Origin: Diabrotica undecimpunctata
Taxonomy: Eukaryota; Arthropoda; Insecta; Coleoptera; Chrysomelidae
Length of the DNA stretch: 64,000 nucleotides
Assembly (NCBI RefSeq): GCF_040954645.1
Contig: NC_092813.1
Location: 14,858,136 to 14,922,135 of the forward strand
Reading direction: 5' to 3'
Positions 22,347 through 31,869 of the stretch are shown piece by piece. Positions within the stretch are counted from its first letter, which is position 1. Each line of letters starts with the position of its first letter. Below the pieces are notes generated by a model. That model worked only from the letters and a program-made list of their open reading frames with translations, had not been told where the DNA came from and searched no databases. The position numbers and the translations under genes are program-made.

Positions 22347-23804
22347 TTATGTAGAAGGTTCTATGGAGGAGTCGCTATCGAGCTGAGGTTTTAGTTGTCG
22401 AGTAATTGAATTAATTATTTTAGTACATCGCGATTTCATTTTTTTTGATATAATGTGAGGATAGATCTCTTTTAACAGATTAAGTAAGCCTAACGTGTCT
22501 TCTGTATAAGTTTTAGATAGACTCAATTTATCTGGAGATCCTAAAGCATTTTCAAAAAAATCAGTTAGTTGTTCAAAATTTAATATCGGTGTTATAAGTT
22601 TATTAGTAATAAAATCTTTTACGGGTTCCATACTGTTAGCAATAGTCTCAGAATTATCAATAGTTTTGGATTTTTTAAGTTTTTGTATTGGTTTTGTGAA
22701 ATTTTCTTTAGGTTCTTGTAAAGGTGGGGATAAAATTTCATCAAGGCTGCGCTTAGCTGTGTTTACTTCTTTAATAGGTGTATTAGTTATTTCAAGTGTA
22801 TCAGTTGTATCTATTGATATGCTATTGATAGGGCATGCTAGTGTTGAAGAAGAGTTTGGGATTGATGTATGAGGTTGTGAAACATTAGGTGTTGTTGATA
22901 ATTGGGTAGTTGTTATATTTGTATCTGTGCATGTAGTTTGAGAACTTGGGAGTGATGTTGAGGGTGATATTTGGGATGCAGTTAATATTGGTATAGTTAA
23001 TGAAGAAGGTATAGTCGAGGATTGTAAGGATAAGGTATTCGCTGAAGAGGCTGATGTGGTCGGGACGTCATGTGGAAGAGTATTAACTACTGTATTTATA
23101 GTAGTAGTTGGCACTGTTGTTGTTAAGTTTTGATTTGGATTTGTACAGGATGGACAATTTGCTACAAAATGGTCAGATTGTTTACAATAGTAACACATAT
23201 GTTTTTCTAAAGATAAGAAAATACGATAAGATGTTTGTTCGTGGTTTATGACAATTGAGGGAGGAATTAATGTACCTTCTAAAGGAGAGATAAATGTATG
23301 TCTTCGAAAGCTCAGTATATGTCTATATTCTGGGTTTGTTGTACCTATTCGTAAAAAATTAATTGGAGTTAATAAATTGAGGCCTAACTTTTTAAGTTCA
23401 GATTCTATGAAAGTGTGAGGAATACTAGGGCAAACATTAGAGATTAGTAATCTTTCATTTGGTGTAATTAAGCGTCGAGCATAAATTATTTGTTGATTGA
23501 TGGTTATTCTTCCGTTGTCAGCATTCATGACAGTTTCTACTAATTCTTCACTAGCTAGGTAAATACAAATACGGTGATTTGAAATTCGTGATGAAAAAAT
23601 AATATATCTTGGTTCTATAATTTTTCCCAGTGCAAGTAGATATTCCTCAAGTTTGGCATTTTCCAGAGCATTATATAAAATAGCTTGTTTCTTGGATGGG
23701 AATTTTGGAGTTGAATTAATTAACGCTGCAGAATATGAAGAAGTTTTATGTGATGTCAATAACATTTGGGGCCTCGACGGCCCTGGACTATTAACATCAT
23801 CCAT
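22347..23804 (-). CDS. I-element ORF1, Gag-like nucleic-acid-binding protein
   Basis: An intact 485-codon ORF with ATG at 23804. The N-terminal half contains an RRM-like fold region (IIYARRLITPNERLLISNVCPSI, in pieces) and a single CCHC zinc knuckle, CYYCKQSDHFVANC. The middle is a long Thr/Ser/Pro-rich stretch, and the C-terminal part is a helical region with acidic end. ORF1 proteins of I-type elements bind element RNA as chaperones in RNP particles. It ends 30 bp before the ORF2 frame, the usual spacing for this clade. Confidence 0.88.
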   Translation of the reverse strand: MDDVNSPGPSRPQMLLTSHKTSSYSAALINSTPKFPSKKQAILYNALENAKLEEYLLALGKIIEPRYIIFSSRISNHRICIYLASEELVETVMNADNGRITINQQIIYARRLITPNERLLISNVCPSIPHTFIESELKKLGLNLLTPINFLRIGTTNPEYRHILSFRRHTFISPLEGTLIPPSIVINHEQTSYRIFLSLEKHMCYYCKQSDHFVANCPSCTNPNQNLTTTVPTTTINTVVNTLPHDVPTTSASSANTLSLQSSTIPSSLTIPILTASQISPSTSLPSSQTTCTDTNITTTQLSTTPNVSQPHTSIPNSSSTLACPINSISIDTTDTLEITNTPIKEVNTAKRSLDEILSPPLQEPKENFTKPIQKLKKSKTIDNSETIANSMEPVKDFITNKLITPILNFEQLTDFFENALGSPDKLSLSKTYTEDTLGLLNLLKEIYPHIISKKMKSRCTKIINSITRQLKPQLDSDSSIEPST

Positions 23805-24008
23805 TTTCGTTTGTTAATAACATCAGGTAATATAAACAATATGAACTTGTTGTGAAGTAAGTATCTAATTAGATTAAAATTACTTACAGATTTTCTCCAA
23901 TAAGTTCACTAATTTTTATTTATAATAACACAACACTTTAAATATTAAGTGGATATAAATAAAAGCACAAAAACTAGGTGCGATTAGACTGGTAATTAAA
24001 TACGTCCA

Positions 24009-24417
24009 ACCTCGCCAAAGGTTCAAATCGTTCTCCTATTCAATAAACTTGTCTCCTGACATATGTTCTTTAGCGATTGTTCTGTATCTTGCGTCTGGTA
24101 TACGTCTGATATGGGTTAGAACGCGTCTGCTATATGTTCGATCGCGTTAGATATCTGTTACAGTTCGTTAGGGTGTCCGTACGTTACATGTTTTTTTGTC
24201 CGAAGGTGAAAATTGCTAAACATCGATAGATTAACTGTGAATTATTTTCTAGTTATTCTGATGCGATATACCCATCGTATGTCCTTTGAGAATATCACGT
24301 TTTTTCTATATTCTATTACCTATTCCGGTATTTCGAGTATTACGAGTATAGTGTGGTAGACTGCAACAAGTGCTGAATAAAGCACGATATGTTGTTTATA
24401 TGTATATTTCGATTTTA
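24009..24417. other. Unassigned sequence
   Basis: Contains short repeats of the type TCTGGTATACGTCTGATATG and GCGTCTGCTATATG around 24090-24140 but no recognisable gene. Some of it may be 5' UTR of the I element. Confidence 0.3.
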
Positions 24418-24856
24418 TTATGGATATCTAAACATTACATTATAATTCATTATTCCATGATTAACACATTTAGATTTACCAAACAACCGTTCCGATTCTT
24501 TGTTGGAGCAAAATGCTGTGAATTGGTTATTTTTCTTTACATGTTCTATAAGTTTGCATGCGTATTTTTTTTTTTCGATGATGAGGTAATGTATATACGT
24601 AATCTAATACTCTTGGTACATCATGCTGTCCGAGCGGATCAAACGCGCACCTTGATAATAGAACAAACGATACTGGTTCTCCGCTGATATAAAAGATATC
24701 AGCGCAGGTAACTTCTGTGTTTGTCATCCATTGATCAATAAGTATGTCATCTAAATTTAAGCGTTTTATTTTTCTGACTGCGTTCGGACCTCTGAACAAC
24801 TTGATTTTATCCATCTTACTTCTTAGAAGGCTTGATACATACTGAATTTTATTCAA
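24418..24856 (-). pseudogene. GNAT-type N-acetyltransferase-like ORF, homopolymer frameshift
   Basis: The minus-strand frame from 24856 reads MDKIKLFRGPNAVRKIKR, then IFYISGEPVSFVLLS, CAFDPLGQHDVPRVLDYVYTLPHHRKKK. After an 11-A run (24565-24575) the sequence makes sense only in the next frame: KYACKLIEHVKKNNQFTAFCSNKESERLFG, to a stop at 24418. The order strand-strand-VLDYVYTLPHHR-helix-TAFCSN...LF follows the GNAT fold, where the HHR region binds acetyl-CoA. The usual RxxGxG/A glycine is replaced by Lys, so activity is doubtful even without the frameshift. Substrate unknown; a host or viral origin cannot be decided. Confidence 0.5.
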
Positions 24857-24949
24857 ATCATGTAACCTCTATCAGGTCGACTTTTATCCCACACGACTGC
24901 ACGCCTCGGGGTGGAATCTCTTTGGTCATGACTTTCATTCTCATTGTGC

Positions 24950-25300
24950 CGAGGGGCGTTTACATGTAACCATTCAGGCGTTTACTTAGCGTTCCTATAT
25001 CATCATTGGTCGATATATGTTGGGGCGTGGTGCATGAGGGTAAGTATTGGTTAGGGCGTGGGGATGTGAGAATACGTAACACCACGGTTCGGGGGTATTT
25101 ACATGTCACCATTAGGCGTTTACATCTCGCCATTCAGACGTTTACTTGTGGATGTTCCTATACCACCATTGGTCGAAGTTCGTTCCAAGGGGGGATCCCT
25201 ATGTCACCATTGGTCGAGGATATGTTCTAACATCACGAGTGGGGGTGTTTCTGTGTCGCCATTGGTCAAGTGGCGTGGGGCATGAGGATACGTATTAGAC
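24950..25300. repeat. Degenerate tandem array around CCATTGGTCGA
   Basis: At least six diverged copies of a core like ATGTCACCATTGGTCGA or CCATTCAGGCGTTTAC occur at about 24964, 24999, 25108, 25130, 25160, 25200 and 25250, mixed with GGCGTGGGGATRTGAG-type segments. The patch is GC-richer than its surroundings. It has no credible ORF and looks like a decayed minisatellite or a repeat-rich untranslated region. Confidence 0.55.
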
Positions 25301-25980
25301 GAGGCGTGGGGATATGTGACTCTATTTTGTAATCTCCATAAAAATGTTACGCATATAGCTATGTATAGTATATTGGAGACCTATGTATAGTAGTGATCGT
25401 TCAGATAAGATTTATGTTGAGCAGTGATCAAGCAGATGATATCTATATTAAGTAAGATGTGTTTTTATTATGTAGCCATACCTCTTTATAAAGAGCAGAG
25501 AAGATTATATAGTAAATGATTGTTGCTTTGGTCATATTTTAAGAATGGTGTACATTCCTATTCGTTTCATTTCCGGGCAATAGCCTATGGTGTACGTTAT
25601 TCCTATTTCAATAACATGAATTGTTTCGAGATAGATAGAGAGAGAGGTTTTTTTTCAATGATGTCTGTTTTTATATATTCATTATACCGTCCTCGTTTAT
25701 TTAACGCTTTTATCGTTAAAATCAAACAACTATCACAGAACATTCTAAATTATGTTATGGTCGTAGATAAAATATAGTATGCAGCTCGTAACGGTTAGTT
25801 ATTGGATTAAATAACATATTATATACGTCCCACACTGTTAACATATCACAAGCTTTAAATTAACATCGGGATATAATACCCTTGTTGGCAATACCCCCGC
25901 TTACCCCTCCCCATTTACAACGACCCCTTTGTACGTCACGATCCGCCGAGCCAACGCACCCTTTTTCCAACAACCCCTGT
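25301..25980. other. Unassigned AT-rich sequence
   Basis: A direct repeat (ATGTATAGTATATTGGAGACCTATGTATAGTAG) lies at about 25360-25395. A C-rich segment begins at 25890. No gene recognised. Confidence 0.3.
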
Positions 25981-25985
25981 TACAC

Positions 25986-26125
25986 TTTAAAAGAATTGAC
26001 GCTATTTTCAAGTTTGAACGATACGAAAAGAAGAAGAATTCACGCTATTTCCACGTTTGGACGATTTTTCACAAAAGAAGAAGAATTGACGCTATTTTCA
26101 TGTATCGACGACACTTCGAGTACCC
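25986..26125 (+). repeat. Three-unit tandem repeat, ~45 bp period
   Basis: Units starting AAGAATTGACGCTATTTTCA, AAGAATTCACGCTATTTCCA and AAGAATTGACGCTATTTTCA follow each other at about 25989, 26033 and 26081, each continuing with a GTTTGRACGA-like end. The array is followed by a C/T-rich stretch and then by the macro-domain ORF. It may be leader sequence of that element. Confidence 0.7.
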
Positions 26126-26342
26126 CAGTCCCCCAGCCCCTCTCGCCCCCTCGCCCTAACACCCCCACCCCGTAGCCAAAACAGTATTACCCATAGCTGC
26201 TCGAAACCCGTTGCGCGTACGGTTCCAACCGCCACGGCTGCTCATCGGCTCCAACGTCAGTGAGCATGACGTCACTCGAGTACCTGAGCAGGTGCAAACA
26301 TCAAAGAACGCCGGCAAACATCAAAGGACGCCGCTTTTTCCC

Positions 26343-27008
26343 ATGCCCAAGCGACCCATACTCTACTACTATGAGATCAAAGATGACCGGCGACCAAGCT
26401 TTAATGAATTTATGTCAAATTACGCAGGGAGAAAGAGTGCTAGATTCGGCGTGACCACAGAAGTTCAGCAGGATCTTTTTAGTGTTCCGCGAAACGTCTC
26501 TCTAGCCCACTGTGTTGTCCAAGATCCTGAGATTACCAAAGGAATTTCATCTGTATTCTATAGGAAGTTCGGTCGTTTGGACGAGTTAAAAAACCAGCAG
26601 CCTAAAGTTGGAAGAGTACTGAGATTAGAAGATGGTTCCCCATCTTTGCTGTATATGGTGACCAGGAAGTCGTATACAGACAGGGCAAGCTACGAGGATA
26701 TATGGCGTTCTCTAACTAATTTGAAGAAAATCGTGTGCAATTATGACATTAAGAATTTGGCCTTACCCAAGATAGGCCATGCACTAGATAATCTGGACTG
26801 GAAGATTGTCAGAAGCATGCTTGAAGTGATCTTCCGAGAAACCGGCGTACGAATTACTGTGTGTTGCATTAACCCGATGAGATCGTATCCTTCAAAGTCA
26901 GTAGACTCTTATTTCTTTCTAAGGGGTTCATGCAGAGCTGGAGAGCTCTGTAGATTCCGCCATCCTGGGCCTACATCTGGAGTTACTGATCAAGACGCTC
27001 AGATCTAA
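26343..27008 (+). CDS. Macro-domain (ADP-ribose-binding) protein with CCCH-like tail
   Basis: The first in-frame ATG is at 26343 (MPKRPILYYYEIKDDRR); the frame is open from 26160, so a non-ATG or upstream start is possible. Residues about 45-180 form a macro domain of the OARD1/TARG1-like type: SLAHCVVQDPEITKGISSVFYRKFG, LLYMVTRKSYTDRASYED, KNLALPKIGHALDNLDW, ending RITVCC. Such domains bind or hydrolyse ADP-ribose on proteins. The tail SYFFLRGSCRAGELCRFRH looks like a CCCH zinc finger missing its first Cys. The stop lies 11 nt before a polypurine tract/LTR junction, where env or a third ORF sits in gypsy elements. I infer it is a retrotransposon accessory ORF; a host gene cut by an LTR insertion is the alternative. 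Confidence 0.75.
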   Translation: MPKRPILYYYEIKDDRRPSFNEFMSNYAGRKSARFGVTTEVQQDLFSVPRNVSLAHCVVQDPEITKGISSVFYRKFGRLDELKNQQPKVGRVLRLEDGSPSLLYMVTRKSYTDRASYEDIWRSLTNLKKIVCNYDIKNLALPKIGHALDNLDWKIVRSMLEVIFRETGVRITVCCINPMRSYPSKSVDSYFFLRGSCRAGELCRFRHPGPTSGVTDQDAQI

Positions 27009-27019
27009 GAGGGGAGCAG
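27009..27019 (+). other. Polypurine tract
   Basis: GAGGGGAGCAG sits between the macro ORF stop and the TGTAAC start of the LTR, the position where second-strand priming occurs in Ty3/gypsy elements. Confidence 0.65.
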
Positions 27020-27281
27020 TGTAACGAAATAGCCCATCTCCGATGCGTCATAATTCTTAGAAGTAATGTTAGAGAACACAAGAATTGGCATTTCAATACC
27101 GCCCGTCTTCATGAGCTTTCGATGAGACGGACTACGCCAGAATATTTTCGAACAATAACTTTATTACATATATGTAACGATGTTATGAGTGAGTTAGTTG
27201 ATAAGAGAGTACCGAACTGTAAACTATAAATAAATATATTTATATAAATTCGAACCGCTCGTTTTATTTAATCTCGCTACA
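27020..27281 (+). repeat. 3' LTR of a gypsy element (262 bp)
   Basis: Begins TGTAACGAAATAGCCC and ends TCTCGCTACA, with an ATAAATAAA polyadenylation signal about 50 bp before the end. The 3' segment (TATAAATTCGAACCG...TTTATTTAATCTCGCTACA) resembles the end of many insect gypsy LTRs. A polypurine tract precedes it. No matching 5' LTR was found within the window. Confidence 0.7.
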
Positions 27282-27609
27282 ATAGCTTCTTCGGGAAAAA
27301 CTCTAAAAAAACAAAAATTTAAAAAACTGACGTACACTTAGATTTACAATACTTACTGAAATTAAAAGATTACACACATAAATAAAATTGAACAATAAAA
27401 TAACATTATTGCTGATGTATATATACATCCATTAAAATGCATGTTAAAATTTAAATATTTTTGAGCACGTTCGTTAACAATAAATAAGATGGAACAAGTA
27501 AAAGTTATTTCAAAATACAAAACAAACAATGTAAGGAAACATTAGAGGAATATTATTTCTTTAACTAATCAATAAGTCTAGTTAGTATGATTAATCATTA
27601 AGGTAAGTT
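27282..27609. other. Unassigned; likely Penelope 3' UTR
   Basis: AT-rich, no ORF. It follows the end of the GIY-YIG frame in the minus direction and is probably untranslated sequence of the Penelope-like element, with the gypsy LTR beyond it. Confidence 0.35.
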
Positions 27610-28085
27610 TAGTTTTAAATTTTGTTCAATATATTGCAATATATTATGTTGCTTAATTGCCCCGTGTCTGTTTTATAATTTAAAGTTTGTTGATTTTTGT
27701 TAATGTGGTACATCTTCAAAAATAACCTACTTTTGTAACTTTCAGTCTGTGCCAAAATACGAGCATTGTTGTAGTCTAACAGATGACCGGTGTTTTTATA
27801 GTGCTCGACTACTGCACAAGTATTTTTTTCTAAGCGGCAATCATTTTATGCTGTGTGGTAAGTTGTTTTAGCCACTGCGATGTATGGCCAATGTAGTTTT
27901 TTTTCACATCCTACACACGGTATTTCATATATAATATTACTCCTTTATAAGGTTGGTACTCAGTCTTTAATTTTAGAAAAAAAGTTGTTTGCTATTTATG
28001 GTATTGTATTTAGATATATTAATATTGGAAACATCTTTAAATATGGATATGAGAGACTGAGTTAGACTGATTATATTAAAGATTC
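27610..28085 (-). pseudogene. Penelope-like element: linker and GIY-YIG endonuclease
   Basis: On the minus strand the piece starts ISIFKDVSNINISKYNTINS and leads into FSKIKD and RSNIIYEIPCVGC, then NYIGHTSQWLKQLTTQHK in a shifted frame. The conserved endonuclease part follows: DCRLEKNTCAVVEHYKNTGH, then ARILAQTESYKSRLFLKMYHI. This is the C-terminal GIY-YIG nuclease of Penelope-like elements, which nicks target DNA. Stops and a frameshift inactivate it. It is the continuation of the RT fragment at 35565-36102; a CR1-like element separates the two. Confidence 0.8.
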
Positions 28086-29300
28086 TATTTGGCAAGAAGT
28101 TCACCCTGGATCTTGCAGTAGTTTGTTCCCTCTTTAATTTGTATCGATGGCCTCTTAATCTTTCGTCTTGATTCAAAGTGAATATGGTGCTTAGGTTCCC
28201 AAAATTATGTTTTAAAATACGGAAGGACATAATTAGATCACCTCGAAGACGTCGCTGCTCGAATGTCGTAATATGAGCAATGGATAACCTATCATCATCG
28301 TTAGGTCTTACACGGCCGAATGCCAGTCTTGTGGCTTTACGCTGAACATTTTCAAGTTGGATCTTATCGCGAATGAGATGTGGATTCCACACCGGTCCGG
28401 CAAACTCAAGAATAGGTCTAACGTATATTGAGTAACGTTTACTCAATTTACTCAAGTTTACAGAACTTAGAAATATTACCTCCCATTGTGGGAGGTTACC
28501 GAGTTTAAGGGATGTCCATTAATAAAGTACGGCAGTGATGGGTTGTTTTTGCCGATATGTAAAACAACGCATTTTTCAATGTTAAGCGGAAGTAACCATT
28601 CTGAGGACCATTTGAATATTGCGTCAAGATCTTGTTGAAGAACATGTTGGTTAATAGTTGGATTCATATATAAATTCGTTGGATTCGTGTCATCAGCGTA
28701 AATGGAAACCTTACTCGATACGATGAGCGAAAGATCACTAGTGTAGACACAAAATAGTAGCGGTCCAAGTACTGATCCTTGTGGGACTCCACTCTCGACT
28801 GGCTTATCTAATGAGTGGTCTTCCCCAACATGAACCCTGAAGTATCTGTCGGATAGAAAATCTTCAATCGAAATGTTCAACTTTCTGCGGATACCATAGT
28901 GATCGAATTTAGCTAGTAATCGACGTTTTGGAACTCGGTCAAAAGCTTTGGAGAACTCTAAGTAGACTACATCGACAGGATTCCGATTGTTTAAAAATAA
29001 GAACGACTTTTGATATAGCCATGCTGTTGGTCAGGGATCTTCTTGAAGAAGAAACTCAGATATAGCTTCCGAAATAATCGATCCATGACCTTGCCGACAA
29101 TAGGAACTAGGCTGACTGGACGATAATTATTGCAATCAAGTTTATTTCCTTTCTTGAATATAGGAGTAACCGAAGCCAATTTCCAGGACGAGGGAAAAGA
29201 ACCTTGATTAAAAGAAGCATTAATTATAAGAGACATAGGGATGGCTACGGATTCTGCACATTGTTTGAGGAAAAAAGAGGTGAGTCCGTCTAATCCAGGT
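28086..29300 (-). pseudogene. CR1-like reverse transcriptase, broken
   Basis: Three frames give the RT in order. The first (29300-28991) has SWKLASVTPIFKKGNK and NNYRPVSLVPIVGKVMDR. The second (28880-28476) has VESGVPQGSVLGPLLF and the catalytic VSIYADDTN. The third (28455-28086) has YVRPILEFAGPVWNPHL, KIQLENVQRKATRLAFG and FEQRRLRGDLI, typical of the CR1/L2 thumb. Gaps around 28890-28990 and 28460 mark frameshifts. The last codons run directly into Penelope sequence. Confidence 0.8.
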
Positions 29301-30051
29301 GATGAATTATTTCGTAGTTTCCTTAAATGATGTCAAGAGTTTTAGACAAACGTGGGCACATTATTTAAGGAATATACCGTATTCATTCTACAAATTCCCA
29401 ATCGTCAATAGAACCACGTGTAAGCCAAACAGGGTCGTACTGATGTACGACCTACGTATCATATGATTTTTAAAAATATTTACTTTTGAAACTGTTAGTG
29501 TAAGAATTTCTTGAAATTTAATCATTATATCACAATTAAACTAAACTCTAAAAAATAACACGACCACTAAATAACTTACCAATTACTATATCATAAATAT
29601 AACACAATATATTAACTTAAAAATCAACACGATACAATTTTAATTTAAAATTATGGAAAGTTGGGATCTGTAACATGAGAATCTGTCTCGCTTAAGGTAA
29701 TAAATTAGATTTAATAGCCTCTTGACGAATGAGACGGCGAATATCAACACGTGCTCATGTTTACTGATGGGAATTTGGTAAACGAATGAACTTTAGTATC
29801 GTTAGGTTCATTTGTAAAAACCTGAGAAAAGAACAACGATAAACATTCCGAAGATTCGTTATTCGAAGAACATAAAGAGTCGTCAGCTTTTGAAGTAACG
29901 GTATGGAAACTTTAGAAGATAAAGATGTACGAATATACCGATAAACTTTTTTACTATTACCACTTGCAATCATATATTCTTTAAATTCTGTTCTTAACTT
30001 TAGCACAGATTATTTGACTCGATTAGAAAAATTATGGTGGCGAGAAAATCA
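29301..30051 (-). other. CR1-like endonuclease-RT linker, degraded
   Basis: Mostly without continuous frame. A fragment at 30006-29761 (LKTEFKEYMIASGN-like, KKVYRYIRTSLSSK) fits the linker between endonuclease and RT. The segment at 29340-29700 is AT-rich with a small palindrome at 29447 (CGTACTGATGTACG) and may be a separate insertion; no ends were recognised. Confidence 0.4.
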
Positions 30052-30605
30052 TCAAGAGAACCAGTAAATTTTATATCTTTGCCAAAGCTTTCGCTTGTGT
30101 CGAATTAAATGGGTAGCCGAGAGGTTCATCCGAGGTTTAAGTCGATCTCTGTATAGCTGCCGTTCGGTTTTATGATCAGAAATTGTTGTAGTAGCAGTAT
30201 GAAGAAAAGAGTCCCACATTGACGATGGATCAGAGTGATTAGGAAAAATAGATTTCCAGTTTAACTGGGATAAAACTAAATTTACATTAAATAAATCAAT
30301 AGTGGCATACGTTACGAAATTATTTTTGCAAGGCGGTGTTAAACTAAATTGAATGTGAGCAGTAATAAGCGAGTGGTCAAAAAGACCCAAAGGAGAGGAC
30401 ACTTTAAGTGTAGAAATTAGTTGATCGTTATTTGTGAAAAATAAGTCTAAAATTAAAGGATTATTGTTGGCTCTAAATCTTGTAGGTTTAGTTATCAGTT
30501 GTAATAAATTTGAGTTCATGACAAAGTTTTTAAACAAATTTTGGGAAGGTTCGGCCCTGACAGCGATCAAATCTACAACGTTATCAGCTGTCCCGAAATA
30601 TAGTC
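30052..30605 (-). pseudogene. CR1-like endonuclease C-terminal part
   Basis: A frame ending at 30052 has YFGTADNVVDLIAVRAEPSQ upstream of FVMNSNLLQLITKPTRFRA, ILDLFFTNN and LFDHSLITAHI, i.e. the second half of a CR1/L2 endonuclease with the SDH-like motif altered to FDHS. Its N-terminal half is found at 35061-35564 after the inserted I element. Confidence 0.75.
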
Positions 30606-30764
30606 ATTTTAAATTGTAAAAACAAATCATAATTTAATATTTTATACCTCTACGACAAATTTAAGTGCATTAGTTAGTGCTGACAATATTATCTCAAGTG
30701 AGTTTCAAAAAACACTGTTGATGCTCTTCTTCATTCTTATAAATATATCGAAATCAATGGATGT

Positions 30765-31862
30765 CAAGTCGAAGTAAGAAGATTAATTTCTCCAGCCCAG
30801 AGACTTCTAATATCTAATGCATGTCCTACAATCCCGAACGAAATAATTGAACAAGAATTACAAAAACTTGGTATTCACACTGTATCTAAAATGACTTTTC
30901 TTCGAGTAGGTATGTCTGCAAGTGAGTACAGTCATGTTCTGAGCTTTAGAAGGCAATCATTCATTACACTTCTGGAAAATATGTCTATTCCTGACTCTTT
31001 TACCATAACTCATGATAATACTTCCTACCGAGTATTTCTCTTCATAGACGGATTCAGTTGCTCCAAATGTAAAACCATTGGTCATCAAGAATCAGAATGC
31101 GCTAACATTTTAAACCAAACTAATTCAACTACCCTCTTCGATTCAACTCAAACCACATCAACATTATCTAAACATCATCAACCTAATGATACCCCTTCAA
31201 GTCCCCTCTCAAATTCAACTCTAACCACATCGTCATTATCTAAACCTAATGAACCTAATGATAAAATATATCAATCTACGGAAACCGACCTCATCCAAAA
31301 CATATCTAAAGATAATCCAAACACGTCGTCTTCTTCTTCCAAAACAACAGCACCAGCTGTAAATAACACTGAAAATACTACGACACCAAAAACATCAATA
31401 ACCTTAAATAAGGCAGTCAATTCTAAACAGCTAAAAAGACATAGCATATCATCTCCTGAAATTAACAATGACAACCCAAAAACCGACTCATCCGTTTTTA
31501 ATACCCCTAAACAAAATAAATCAAAAAATAAACCCAAACCTTCTTCCAAAACCCCCCGCGAAGATGTCATTCACTCCCTAGAATCCATCAAAGACAAAAT
31601 CGAAAATAGATCACCTCCATTTATACTAAATTTTAATGAAATATGTGATTTTATGGAAAATGTTTTAAACTCTCATAACCCTGAATTAACTTCTAAAGAT
31701 TACTCCAATGAACCAGAGGAACTAATTCAAATCCTTAATTTTGTTTATTGTTACACCCAAAATTCTAGGTTAAGAAATAATATCACCCGACTAAAGAAAA
31801 AAATAAACTCTAACCCTTCTTCAGCTGACGAAACTGAAGAATCGTCACTAGTTGAAGAATAA
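30765..31862 (+). pseudogene. I-element copy 2 ORF1, 5'-truncated
   Basis: The frame is open from about 30765 and passes QRLLISNACPTIPNEII before the first ATG (30891). A CCHC knuckle CSKCKTIGHQESEC is followed by a Ser/Thr/Asn/Lys-rich region and a helical C-terminus. It parallels ORF1 of copy 1 but lacks about 150 N-terminal residues, as expected for incomplete reverse transcription. Confidence 0.75.
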
Positions 31863-31869
31863 TTAAGGG

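Larger units (their letters stand above)
18487..24008 (-). mobile_element. I-clade non-LTR retrotransposon, nearly intact (copy 1)
   Basis: The minus strand carries a 5' UTR, ORF1, ORF2 and a 3' UTR ending GCTAATAACCCTAAGCGGTTGAAGC plus poly(A) (poly-T at 18487-18505). ORF2 has endonuclease, RT and RNase H in that order, which places it in the I group. The 5' edge near 24008 is inferred from a weak possible target duplication GCCAAA. Only one premature stop and a lost ORF2 start were found, so this copy is young or recently active. Confidence 0.85.

Noticed and set aside
27973..28455. 160-residue ORF as one CR1 protein
   Set aside because: Its last ~37 residues are Penelope sequence, after the CR1 3' junction near 28085.
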